From NCBI GenBank assembly GCA_027405735.1, contig JAPEHQ010000025.1, forward strand, positions 186,001 through 250,000: a stretch of DNA of 64,000 bases, written 5' to 3'. The stretch is from Mucor racemosus. Its lineage: Eukaryota; Mucoromycota; Mucoromycetes; Mucorales; Mucoraceae. The position numbers and the translations under genes are program-made. The notes beneath the pieces were generated by a model. It ran no database searches and was not told where the DNA came from. It worked only from the letters and a program-made list of their open reading frames with translations. Below, piece after piece: positions 48,423 through 60,460 of the stretch (its first letter is position 1; each line of letters opens with the position of its first letter).

Positions 48423-49534
48423 TTTATATAATGTTTCACTTTGATTTTTGCTGAAAAGTTTAAATGGAACAGTGAAAACATGAAAATGCCGAGTATTTAT
48501 ACCTTTACTTTTTTCTTTTTTCTTTTTTATGGTCTCAAATTTAGCTGCAGTAATTGCAACGCCAATGATAATTGAGGGCAGTGACAACCGATGATGATTT
48601 AACTATTTGAAATCGTCTCATTCGACGAATTGATAGTCTTTTTACACAAATATACTATTTACATTCTCCTCCCTCATTAATTCTAATTAACTTTTATAAG
48701 TTTCTTCAATCACTTTGAACTTTGTTTGGTGCATATCCCATCTAACATGTTCCATCATGCATAAAAACATCGAAAGCTTTAATATTTCATATCCCGATTG
48801 CACCATTTTAATTACAGCACCAATAGGTGAACATTTATTTTGTTTAAGAATTGTCATTGGTTAATTTTTGGTGGCGCTTAAAAGGTTTAGCATTTCAAGG
48901 TTTTAACCTAAAACGAGACAATTGCAAAACTTTTAGAAGCAGAAGATAAAAAAGCAACCACATAGGCTCCACATTGGTTTCACACAGACTTCACACAAAG
49001 TTCGTATAGCATAAAACAAAAAAGCCATCTATAGCCATTTTTGTGGCAGGTGATGTTTTTAAGATTTTTCCTTTTAAAGGTACCGCTGCTGAGAAGAACG
49101 GCATGAGCGATTGGAGCAATTTCTTCAAAAAAAAAGATCCAATAAAGTAAAAAAAAACTCAAATGTAACGAATTGTTTTGCAGTTATAAACTTTAGATAA
49201 TGATTGGCATTTGTTTTTTAACCTTTATTAAATCGGAAGATGTTTTTTTATCGAATGTTCGACGGGGAACGCAACGTCAGTAAAAAAAAATACATAAAAA
49301 AAAAAGATCGCCTTGAGACAAATTAAAGCAAATTACATGCCCAGTCAATGCAGCAAAAGAAACTGTCCAAATCAAGGTCAATTGGCATCGCTCATTCAAA
49401 ATGAGTTCCACCATGTGCATTTCCCACTTGATTAAGCAGAAATGCTTAAACTTTTCTCACCCCAACTGTTTTTAATTATTTATTATATCAAGGCACGCAT
49501 TTATAACACTAAAGAATAACCCTTTATTCTCATC
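48423..49534. other. Divergent intergenic region between beta-trefoil and AtuA-like genes
   Basis: No gene recognised. The 300 bp before the AtuA-like start are less AT-rich and probably hold its promoter. Runs of A at 49130-49150 and 49285-49305. Confidence 0.45.
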
Positions 49535-51635
49535 ATGTCTTCTCAAAGTTATCCTATTCGTATCGGTTGTTATTCTGCATTCTGGGGCGATTCCACATTT
49601 GCTGCTGCTCAGTTGATTGAGCATGAAGGAAAAAACCTAGATTATCTTGTAGCTGATTATCTAGCGGGTAAAACTTATATAGAAAAAAAGAAAAAAAAAG
49701 AAAAAAAGACAGCTAATTTATATTTTGACAATATGCAGAAATCACAATGGGCATTTTGGCTGCTCGTCGTCAACGTCGAATTATGACAGGGAAAGCTGAT
49801 AAAGGCGTTGATTATATTGCAGAATTTCTTACTCTTGTTTTAAGTAAAAACCTGCCTCAATTGATCAATAATGGCACCAAAATTATTACCAATGCAGGAG
49901 GATTGGATCCAATTGGATGTAAAGAAGCTATTGAAGCATTGTTAGAAAAACTTAATATTAAAGGTGTTCGTGTTGCTGCTATTGTCGGTGATGATGTCTT
50001 GGCTGATAAAGAAGATCGTACACTAGCTTCATTCAAAGATGTTCATTCTTTCTCAACTATATCTTCAGTCGATCACACCAAAGATTCAGATCGTTTGCCA
50101 AATAAAGATGAGCCTATTGTTTCATTAAATGCTTATTTAGGTGCACATGCTATAGCTGCTGCATTGAAAGAAGGTGCTCAAATTGTTGTAACAGGTCGTG
50201 TAGTTGATTCTGCTTTAGTTGTCGCTCCTTTAATGCATGAATATGGCTGGGAAGAAGGTAAAACTGCTGATTACTACGATTTAATGGCTTCTGCTTCATT
50301 GGCAGGCCATGTTATTGAATGTGGTTGTCATGCTACTGGTGGTAATTTCACAGATTGGTATTTAGCTGCTCAATCTCCTTTTGGAGGCTATTCTAATATG
50401 GGCTACCCTATTGTTGAATTCGACAGATCGGGTTCATTTATCGTGACAAAGCCTGAGAAAACCGGAGGATTGGTTACTCCAGCTACTGTTTCCGAACAGA
50501 TTTTATATGAAATCTTAGATCCGTCATTGTATTTGTTACCAGATGTCATTTTGGATATGCGTCAAGTCAAATTGTCTCAAGTTGGTAATAATCGTGTCCT
50601 TGTTACTGGTGCTAAAGGTCTTCAACCTACACCTTATCTTAAATGCTCAGGTATCTTTTTAGATGGTTGGAAAATTACTGGTGAAATGTTGATTGGAGGT
50701 GTTGATGCTAAAAAGAAAGCTCATGCTGTTGGTGAAGCTATTATTCAAAGAGTTGGAAATATATATAAAAAGATGGGAATTCCACCTTTTAGAAATGTTA
50801 ATATTGAAGCACTCGGTGGTGAGTCTCTTTTTGGGTAAATATTGTCAATGTTCTTTTAAAACATTTAGTCTAATTTTGAAATTTAGACCTCATTCAAGAA
50901 CAAATGACACTCGTGAAGTGATGATGAGATTAACAGCTCATCATGATGACCCCAAAGCTTTGGGTCTTGTCGCGATGGAAACAATTCCTGTAAGTTGAAA
51001 AATGTATTGAAATATCGTATGTCAAAAAAAACTAATACTATTGTACATAGTCTGCAACTTGTATGGCTCCTGGAATTACAGGTGGCGGTGCCGGACGTCC
51101 AAAGCCTATTCCAAACATGGTTCATTTCCCATTATTAATCCCTAAATCTCAAGTTACTACAAGCTATATTGTTGGAAATAGTGGAATTAAGACAGTTGCT
51201 TGGGGTGCATGGGATAAAAATGCAACATATAGTAAACCTACCCCAGTTCCCATCATTCCTGAGGCTGATCTTACTGGCCCTCTCATCAAAACTCGTTTGA
51301 TCAATGTCGCATATGGTCGTAGTGGAGATAAAGGTGATGTCTGCAATGTTGGTATCATTGCTCGTGACCCCAAATATTTGCCTTATATAAAGCGTTCCAT
51401 TACTGAAAAGGTTGTTGCTGATTACATGAAGCATTTATGCAAAGGTACTGTTACCCGTTTTGAATTACCAGGTCCTAATGCCATGAACTTTGTTTTGACT
51501 CACTCTCTGGGTGGTGGTGGTCTTAGTTCTTTGGTGGTTGACAGACAAGGTAAAACTTATGCTCAACTCTGCTTGAGTGGTTTGGAGGTTGAACTTCCTG
51601 CTTCCATGGCGCCATCTCTTGATGCCAAATTGTAA
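49535..51635 (+). CDS. AtuA-family protein (acyclic terpene utilisation, DUF1446)
   Basis: Four exons (49535-49667, 49739-50834, 50887-50989, 51051-51635) give about 638 residues. Family landmarks appear in order: [14 protein letters not shown] at the start, ADYLA joined across intron 1 to [11 protein letters not shown], a [11 protein letters not shown] loop, [30 protein letters not shown] and GESLFG joined across intron 2 to [11 protein letters not shown]. The C-terminal third holds the small AtuA domain, with [16 protein letters not shown] and a final LQLSL-like strand. In Pseudomonas, AtuA is needed for citronellol and geraniol breakdown, but its reaction is not settled; fungal members are widespread and uncharacterised. 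Codon use and splicing are like those of neighbouring genes, so recent transfer is not indicated. Confidence 0.9.
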
Positions 51636-51892
51636 TTTATTATAATCAATAAATTATTAGTTACCCAGAATTAGTTCGTTCTTTTTTTTAAAAAAAAAGT
51701 TGTAATTTTGTATTTTTAAATAGTAAATTTATATAATAATCTATACTTTGAGGTTTATATGTGTATATACTAAATTATAGATATACATTTACCATGATAG
51801 GATAATAAATAATTCAAATTGAAAATAGCCCTGAATTTTTTTTTTTTTTTTATAGATATCTACTCGATCAAAACTTAATTTTTCATATTTTC
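51636..51892. other. 3' flank of the AtuA-like gene
   Basis: AT-rich, with AATAAATTATTAG just after the stop (poly(A)-type signal) and a 14-T run near 51840. No gene. Confidence 0.45.
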
Positions 51893-53710
51893 AATCTTCA
51901 AAATCGGAGCGTGCTCTTTTTTCTATAACGAACCTCATATTAAAAAACTTATGGATGTACCTTAGACGCTGTTGAATACATAGGAAATAATCGAATTATA
52001 CCACCTATTCCTGAATTCATTCTGCATTGCGCAAAAGACATAAAAATAGGTAAACTTCACTGCGCCTTCCTTGAAAATTGGGTCTCACTTTTCATCTCTG
52101 CTTTACTTTTTTTTTCACTAATTAACACCAAGAAAAAAGTATATGCCAATGTACCTGAGATGCTCACCTTTAACCCAAAAACAAGTATCCAAAAGTATCC
52201 TATTTTTTGCATCCGGTATTAATTTTTCAGTGCTAAGGTTTCAGATTTTTTACGCGTATTTCACTGCTAATGGATTGAAAACTTTGAGACTTCATATCTC
52301 TAGAAAAAATTAAGCTAAACTAACACTATTTAATAATAAAACTTACTTGTTTTACAGTGCTTTATAACATAATGTAGAATGCAAAAATTCTGAGCACTTT
52401 TATTTTTTTCATTTTTTTGGCATTTCTATAGTAGGTTTCAAAATATTGGTTAAATTGAGCAATATTTTTTTTGCATTCATGCTATTAAGCTCATTGAGCT
52501 CTTTTGGATATATTTTAGTTTTTTTCAAAAAATTGATTTTTCGTGGAGATATCCTTAAAAATGTGTACAAAAAGCTACCTTCATTTCTAGCTTCCATTTT
52601 TCCCTTATGTACCCTCATCCTAAATTCTGAATCGGAAAAAATTTGGACAAAAATCTCGTTTTCTCTACGAAAAATATAGCTAAAAATTTTTACAATAGCT
52701 CGATCGATAGATAATATTTTTGCGCATAATTTCAATTAATTGTATCTTAAATTAGCTTATAAAAAGTGATGCGTATCTTCAAAAATCTCCAAAATTTCAA
52801 TTGCATTTTACGCAAAATTTAATATGGAATATTTTTCTGATTTTTGCTTAGATGTATGCATAGTTCAAAACTGTACAAAAGCTATTTAATACTCTAGGTA
52901 AGCTTACTTTTCAGTTCGTGAGCCATTAAATAATTTTGTTTTTTTGAATCATTTTTCGTTCATTTCAACAAATAAATTTTGGAACCCCGTTATGATAGGT
53001 TTTAAGCTATGCTATGAACTATTATTTTAATTTTTTCGAAGAAAAATTGATATTTTTTGCTAAAACAAAAAATGCAGGGAAGCAATAATGAATTAGACTT
53101 ATCTTTTGAATACAGAAATTAAGCCCTGGATAATGAGTTTTAAGTTTTACAAAATAATAAATTATTATTTGCAACTGTAGAAAATAAAGAAAAAAATCCC
53201 ACCCTTGTGAATGTTGATCCAATTAATCTTCAATTATATATGATAATAGATTTAAATATATCTTGCATAAACGTTTATACTTCTACTTTCACAAATGACT
53301 GTGAGTTGAGAAAACCATCAGCAAAACATAATATTTCTGTCCAATAAAACTACTTGTTGTGTCGTATATTTTCATGTTTGATAAGTAATACTTAAAAAAA
53401 GAATACAATAATTAAAGGAGAATGAGTAATGAATCAATTCAGCAACTGTATAATAAAAATAAGAAACCGTTTATTTAGATATAAAAGTATAGCCTTTTAT
53501 ATTATCGATTTGATATTGAGATCCTGAGATGTCATTTAAGGCACTATTGAACCATTAGATATGTTTGATAGCAATCTATGGACGGAAATGGATCAATCAT
53601 AATTTAACCGTACTTGCAAAACTTGTGAGTTGTCTTGTTTCAATGCTGCGCTAAATGTGCTTGGTTGTTGATTTGATAGCTACTTGATTGGTTAACCACT
53701 GGGATGAAAT
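51893..53710 (-). repeat. Dispersed repeat family 1, copy D
   Basis: Inverted relative to copies A and B; it corresponds to copy A from its right end down to about position 840. Its right end (51990-52080 here) differs from those of A, B and C but matches copy E: both carry the segment reading TTTTGCGCAATG on the repeat's own strand. This defines two end subtypes. The short frames are broken by frameshifts here. Confidence 0.85.
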
Positions 53711-54954
53711 AATATGGTGTCATAATTGAGGTCTAAGCGTTCTTGGTAATTACTGGATTAAACTTGGTATGCTAGGAGTTTCTTATATCCGATATCAAGA
53801 CTTTGCACTTCAATAAATTTCGTAGTCAATAGATTGTAAGATGTATTGATACTGTAGAAGGTGATAGCGTATGATACTAGGTGGAGTACAACAAGCACAT
53901 TTAAATTGAACCTATTTCATACAGAAAAATCCAACAAGTGGTTATGTGAGACATATCCTCCTGCCTCCTGGATCTTACTTTAGAACAATAACAACAATCA
54001 AGAATGTTACCACAGATCAGTTATACGACTTCTTATCAATGAGGATTACAAATCAAAAGGTTTATTATCTTACAAATAACCACCATAACCTGGGAATGCA
54101 ACACTGTGCACGTTTCTTGAAAACAATTTAAATACGATATCTATGAATACTGATTCAAGTAAGCTGCTACTCTTCATAGGTATAGGTATGAATAGGTACC
54201 ACAAGTACTTCTAATACTAGCTTCTATGGGTCATTGTGTATTTTGTTGTATAAGTATCACCTTCTACTATCTATACACATTACCTTTGGTTACACTCTAT
54301 GAATCTCAGTATTAATTTATACTGTCACTTCAAGCAGCCCTTATCTACTAGTCTGTCATTAGTATATAAAACACATCTCATTGAATAAAAGAATAAGGAT
54401 CAGTTTAGTTTTGATCCCTTAGTTTGACCCACAGTTGGAAAGCTGACATTTATCAAGACTTTACTTTGTTTTATTATTTTTAATTATTCTAGCATATCAG
54501 ATATATGTTAGAATAAAACATAATGTTTAATAAATTTTGATCTATCAGAATTAGGAATTACCGAATTACCAATTTAGAACATCTGTCAAACCATGATGTT
54601 CAACATGCAAGTCAAGCAAGGTCATATTCCATGCATCTATCATCATGCTACTATTGAATCATAGAAGCATGATTTCAATATATCCACACAATATCCAAAT
54701 GCTCATTCTAATTATATTATCACTCAAATTTAATACACTCATTCAATTAGTATATAAACCCCCTCTAGAAGCTCATAATAAAACGGTACTTTTTCATTTG
54801 ATTAATTTTATACAATTTACCTTTCGATAAATCAAATTTGAACTACAAGTTAATTACTTGCTATTTACACCTACTAATAAGGCCAATAAATGTACTAGTT
54901 CTCGCCGAATATGGACCCAAATGAGCTTTAGTTGTAGTGATAAGTACTTCTGGT
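53711..54954. other. Intergenic, repeat fragments and possible LTR remnant
   Basis: 53715-53905 matches 17845-18020 inverted. At 54366-54395 a TATAAAAC box is followed closely by GAATAAAAG, again an LTR-like arrangement without defined ends. The frame at 53946-54131 (61 codons) has no recognisable family. Confidence 0.4.
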
Positions 54955-55282
54955 TAGGCATAAAATACGAGCCCAGCCTTGGACGAGCTTGATCAAAGCT
55001 CACCACCACAACGAGCCGAGCTTTTGGCTTCTTTTCAAAAAGCTCAAATTAAAATAATAATTAGTAAATAATATGACATGATTACTTTAGATCATTGTCA
55101 ATTGGGATTCATAAGTTTACTTTACTTTAGATATTTGTCACTGGAAAGGTAAAATAAAGCTCGCATTGAGATGATGAGTTTTAGTCGCTGCATAAAAAAG
55201 CTCGTGTAGGGTAAACGAGCCCTAGTCATGCGCAAAAAAAGCTCGACTGCATAAAAAAAGCTCGGCTCGTTTAAGATCACTA
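54955..55282. mobile_element. Non-autonomous hAT-type MITE, 328 bp
   Basis: Flanked by a perfect 8-bp direct repeat CTTCTGGT (54947-54954 and 55283-55290), the target-duplication length of hAT elements. The ends are imperfect inverted repeats: TAGGCATAAAATACGAGCCC on the left and TAGTGATCTTAAACGAGCCG on the right read inward, both beginning with TAG and sharing ACGAGCC. Inside are repeated AAAGCTCG motifs in both orientations. No transposase frame is present, so it would have needed an enzyme from elsewhere. Confidence 0.75.
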
Positions 55283-57268
55283 CTTCTGGTGTTGATTCAC
55301 AAAATTGCAAAAGTTGCAACCTCCTCAAGTTGCTATGGAAATGAGAAATGAAAACGTGCACTTGTTAAAACTATTTTGTATAGGTTTGTTTCAGATATTC
55401 TTTGAAAATTTTTATAAAATTAAATAATAGTTCAAAATTAAATCTTAGAGTTGCACGTAATGCGCAGTAAATGTACAAATAACAGATCTTGATTTCATAA
55501 GCCATCAGCTATTTTTGAAGGAGTTTAGTGCAATTTTCAAAAAAAAAATGTCTTTCTCTGCTTAAAAAATCAAGCGACTGGGAAAATGCTCAGGATCAAT
55601 GAATGTCGATCCAAATAGGGTGAAATTTTCAAAATATATGCTACGGTTGTAGTGGTATTTACAACTATAATTTTATCATTGAGAGTTATTTGTGAATTAA
55701 TCTTATTCATATATAGAAATAATAATCAAAAAGACTAGTAATAACAATTATGATGTAGAACGTAGGCTTACAATAGACTAATGGTAAAAGAAAGAGCCAG
55801 GAGCTTCCATATCTTGCTTTAAAAGACTATTTAAGATAATCACAATCCAATATGAGAGTTAAAAATGGGATGGGCCAGTTTGATATCCTCGAAAACCGAT
55901 AAGTATACCATTGGTTTGCTGATTGGATCGGAAGAAGCAAGCCCCCAGTTTTTCCAAGTGGGGTTTGTGGCTCACCAAACCGTTTAAAATTAGCGCTATA
56001 GTAGTGATCCGATTCAGTGGAATCGTTGGGAGGAAAACAGAGCCCAATAAATTGAGTTTCCCACTAAATCGAATCATGACTGTAGCGCTAATCTGCCCCA
56101 AAACTAGCATATATGACAATGGCAGCTACAAAAATTAATAAGTAAATGACCTCCTTATGCATTTATAATCAATATGTTTTACCTTAATTTTTTAAAAAAA
56201 TGTCAGATTTCAAATATTGATTTAAATAACTGTAAGCAAATAGTACTAGAAAATACTAGAAAATCGTAAACCTTTATTTCTTGAATGAGTTGATTTACTG
56301 ATAACCTGTAATTAATGGTCAAGCAAATAATAGACAGCGTCATCTACGGGATACATCCTTTAAACTTTCGAAAAATATATATTTTTCATAGAGTTATTGA
56401 TAAAACAAGATTTTTTGACAGATAATTGTTGACTAAAATTCAAATATGAGCTGCACAAAAACTTTGCATACATAAATCTACTTGAAATTAGATGGGCTAC
56501 AAAAAACATCTAATTGGCAAATATTGGCATCTATATGGTTTACTGTCAAATTTCAAAAATATTGCTTGAGAATTTTTTAAATCATTGTTGATATATAAAA
56601 CAAATGCGAAATGCATCTTTTCACTGGTAACTATACTTTATCTAGCCATATATTTGGGTATATATAATGCATGAAAAAAAGTTTATCAATTGATCATATA
56701 TACTTTATGATGGATTCTTTGTATTCTTTTATTTTGGCATATTTGACACGGTGAATTTAAATAATCTTTTGTAGCATTATATTCATACCTGAAGCTGGAG
56801 TTTTTGATACATTGAGAATTATTCGCGTATTTGCATACTTGTATACATATATTTCTTTGCATATGAGTCCTTATCAACCACTGCATTTTCAAGCCCCAAC
56901 TCCAACTCTAAGTATAATGCTACAAAAAATTCGAAAATACTTTACACATGCTGTGGTATACTTTAGATTAAATTGTACATCTGTGTTTTGCTTTAAACAG
57001 CTTAAAAAACCCCCTTTAAAGTATTGATAAAAAGGAAGGCTTTCGATGCCAATAATACTGTAGTAATAAATCGCAAAAAAAAAAAAAAAAAAAAAAAATC
57101 AGCGAACCAAATTCAGAGATAATCGAGAAATTGCAGATAGTTTTGTATATTGTGATGCTTTTTCTAGACCTCATTGTATTTTTAATTGCATTTTATTATT
57201 CATTAATATTTAAATGAAGTGGGCGTATTGAGAGAATAAATTTTATAATTGTCTAAATCAATTTAAAA
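55283..57268. other. Intergenic; short repeat, palindromic segment and poly(A) tract
   Basis: 55391-55590 matches 38331-38530. A palindrome occupies 55989-56092 (listed separately). 24 A lie at 57075-57098. The rest is AT-rich without a recognisable gene. Confidence 0.45.
55989..56092. repeat. Imperfect palindrome with ~34-bp arms
   Basis: The left arm 55989-56022 and right arm 56060-56092 are inverted repeats sharing ATTAGCGCTA at their outer ends, with about seven mismatches. The spacer is about 37 bp. This local segment is less AT-rich than its surroundings. It could be a small foldback element (MITE); no target duplication could be fixed. Confidence 0.6.
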
Positions 57269-58641
57269 TTATTGTTGAGCACATTGTACGCCACCGCCAC
57301 CATGTTGGTGATCTTCAGGTCCATCTTCATCATAAGCATTTGATCCAGCCTTGCTTTGATAGGCAGCAGCATCTACCAAGACAACATCTTCAATATGTCT
57401 ATCACCAACAGAAGGTACAGGATTGCGAGGGGGTAAAATAGCTTCCAATTTCTTTAAAGTTTCTTCATTTGTCCAATTTGGTTCAGGAAATTCAACAGTA
57501 AACTTGATGAAAAGATGACCACGACTGTCAATACGATGCATGGGCATACCTTCATTAGGTACAGCTTTGATCATATTGGGTTGAATAGCTTCACCAGGGA
57601 TTACACTGACTAAAAGTACACGGTCATCTAAATGAGGGATTGCAAATTGACCACCGGCTAATGCAGTTAACAAATCAATGTTGGCTTCATAAATAAGATC
57701 ATCACCCTTACGAGTGAAACGAGGGTGAGCCTTTTCGTCAATTTGAATAATAATGTCACCAGGAACAATTCCAGGGGCTTGATCACCTTCGCCAGAGAAG
57801 GTAATTCTTTGTCCATCACGCATACCACGTTCAATATGTACTTCTAAAATCTTTCTTTCACTCATAATCTTTTTACCCAAACATTGTTTACAACGATCTT
57901 TCTCATTAATAATTTCACCAGTTCCACGGCAATCGCCACACTATATAAACATTTAGTTGAATGTAAAATAACCCTTTCATAGAAGAATATACTTTACAGG
58001 TTGTTGAATTTGTTGGACTAAAGGCCCCATTTGACGCATCATAATACGAGAACCTTGACCATTACATCCTCTACATACTTGAACAGCACCATCTTTACCA
58101 CCCTTACCATCACACTTTCCACAAAGAACATTCTTTTGAAGAGCAAGTTTGCTGGTTTTTCCAAGGTAGAGATCGTCAAGACTAACTTTGAGTTGATGCA
58201 TCATATCTTTGCCACGGCGAGGGCCTTGAGGACCGCGACGTCCACCTCCCATACCTCCAAAAAATCCACCGCCTCCCATTCCACCCATACCACCACCGCC
58301 TCCAAACAATTGAGAGAATAGGTCTTCGGCATTCATACCACCGTGACCCTCACCTTGTCCATTGAGACCCTCCTCACCATATAGGTCATAGGCTTGTCTC
58401 TTATTAGCATCAGATAGAATTTCATAGGCATGAGAGATTTCCTTGAATTTGTCTCCAGTTTCAGGATTCTAAAATGAATTGAAGAATATTAGAGTCTTTA
58501 AACTAAACTGATCCACTATGCACATTTTACTTTATCAGGATGGTACTTTAAAGCAAGTTTTCTATATGCTTTTTTAAGTTCTGCATCTGAAGCACTTGAG
58601 TCTACGCCCAAAATATCGTAATATTTTGTCTCTGCAACCAT
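57269..58641 (-). CDS. YDJ1: Type I Hsp40 (DnaJA/Ydj1-like) with CaaX end
   Basis: Three exons (58641-58531, 58468-57998, 57940-57269) give 417 residues. The J domain opens with [20 protein letters not shown] and contains the HPD motif at the end of exon 1. A Gly/Phe/Met-rich linker follows (about 95-130). The zinc region has four cysteine motifs: [24 protein letters not shown] and CKQCLGKK. Two beta-barrel C-terminal domains and a dimerisation segment come next. The protein ends in CAQQ, a CaaX box, so farnesylation and membrane attachment are expected, as for Ydj1 (CASQ). It would stimulate cytosolic Hsp70 in folding and mitochondrial/ER import. Frames extend upstream of 58641, but the start chosen gives the normal J-domain N-terminus. 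Confidence 0.95.
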
Positions 58642-59962
58642 AGTATGGAGTAAATTTACAAAAGGAAAAAGGAGGAGTAAAAAGAAAAAAGAAAGAAAAC
58701 AACAATAATAAAGGGGGTTTCTACTAGTTGAGGGCAAAGGAAAGGCTTATATATTTTGATTAATCGCGGAAATCAAATCAAGATACAGCAACACACAACA
58801 TTTGTTGTATTACTGATTGGGTAATGTGTATTATGTATTTTATTCGGAACCTATGAAAATCAGTCGAATTTTTTTTTTTATCACAAGCTAGAATACATAA
58901 GAGGTAACAAATCAAGTCTTATTATGAAAAGCAACAGCTTGTATATTATTCTTCAAGGGGTTTTACTGATTCAATTCTTGCCAGATATGATACAACAAAA
59001 GCATACGAATTTTCAAGTGTATAAGAATGATTATCTAACCTAATTAAATGACCGCTCAGGGGTAACCAGCAAAACTTGAATCTTGCCAGTATAATAAATT
59101 GCTTCGGGCGATTTTATAAAAAACAGATCGCAGCGTCAAGGTACTATACCAATGCTGGCTATATAATGAGAATGAAAAGGTAATTTTTTGAGTTACATTG
59201 CACTATATGTTTTTCAATGTAAGGCATAATATGCATTTCATTTTATTTACTACTAATTGAATATACGTACATGCATAATGGCTTGATGTTTCGTTCTTTG
59301 TCTTGTAAACCGTGTATAATGCTTCGTTACCTATATTTGGTACTGTAAATATCTTCTTCAACCTTATTATAAAGTCTAAAAGTGGCTTTACGAAGCACAA
59401 TATTTTGATATATGTATATAGAATACAATGCATTTCGACTGAATATGGAAATGATATATTTTATATAATTTATTTTAACATTTCATCCAGGATTTAACTC
59501 AACACATACTCTTAAATGATTCTGATCTTTTTCTTTGTCATTTTTTTCTGTCTCTTGCAATAGTTAAATTTATAAAGTTTAACATGTATTAAAAGGAAAT
59601 TAACTTTATTACAGGTAAGTAGTTGAAGAGTTCACTCTTTAAAGATTCAAAGCCTGACATTTTTGATTTTCATTTCATTATTTCAGCAAAGTGTCCAAAC
59701 AACGTAGAAAAAAAGAACAGAAAGATGCTTATGATGGTACCTAAATTTATGTTTATAAATGATGATTGCTTATACAATTATATATTTACTCTATGTTACT
59801 ACCAAAGCGTACAATCGAATTATTGATAGGAGCTAGATTAATTACTGCAGCGTTGCAAATGCCCAGAGTAAAGGAGAAGAAGAATTCAGCTTTATGCTTG
59901 TGTCTACATATGGGACAATTATATTTGTTTACCAACGCTTGAGATTGTGTAGGTATAGTTGC
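58642..59962. other. Intergenic upstream of the Hsp40 gene
   Basis: Promoter region of the Hsp40 gene with a purine-rich leader on its strand (58660-58720). No perfect heat-shock element array was noticed. Small frames at 59203-59826 are unsupported. Confidence 0.45.
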
Positions 59963-60460
59963 TTAAAGTCGCCATGTATTTGTATCTTTGTGGTAAACAA
60001 TAGCTTGATTTCTTAGTGAGATATTATTGTAGGTATAACCTCCAGTAATAGACAACAAATTATTACCATAGACAGCTGCGCTTGCGTATCTTCTTTTTTC
60101 AATAATATAGTCTGTATTGGTGTTGTTGATTAATATCCAAGTCTGAGCAAGATCGATCATACTTTTGCTAGCCGAGAAATCGGTTAACGGAAGGCTATAC
60201 AAATTTATGTCTAAATTATTATCCAACATATAACCATCATAACAATAAATCGAATCAACCAAAAAACTGCATTCTAATGTCATGAATTGAATATAAAGCT
60301 TAAAAGTTGGTTTCAGAGTTACTGCATACGAGATTCATATCTTTTGTCTATTTGTATTGCTCCTGAAATAATCAAGCTTGACAGAAATGTATTGCCAATA
60401 TTTTAGCGGGATATCTCATTTGGTTGCTTGAACTAGAAAGTAGAAGCAAAAAGGAGAAGT
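59963..60460 (-). pseudogene. Decayed kelch-repeat protein fragment
   Basis: The minus strand at 60283-59963 reads as kelch-like sequence: SFLVDSIYCYDGYMLDNN resembles a first repeat with the GG pair changed to DG, and RRYASAAVYGNNLLSITGGY followed later by DTNTWRL resembles the next repeat with its GG and Trp. A stop follows directly after WRL, where a family member would continue for several more repeats. Upstream, a signal-peptide-like stretch and RYPAK (about 60460-60400) are in a different frame, so a frameshift separates them. I read this as a truncated, frameshifted relic. An alternative is a real gene with unrecognised introns. Confidence 0.55.
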
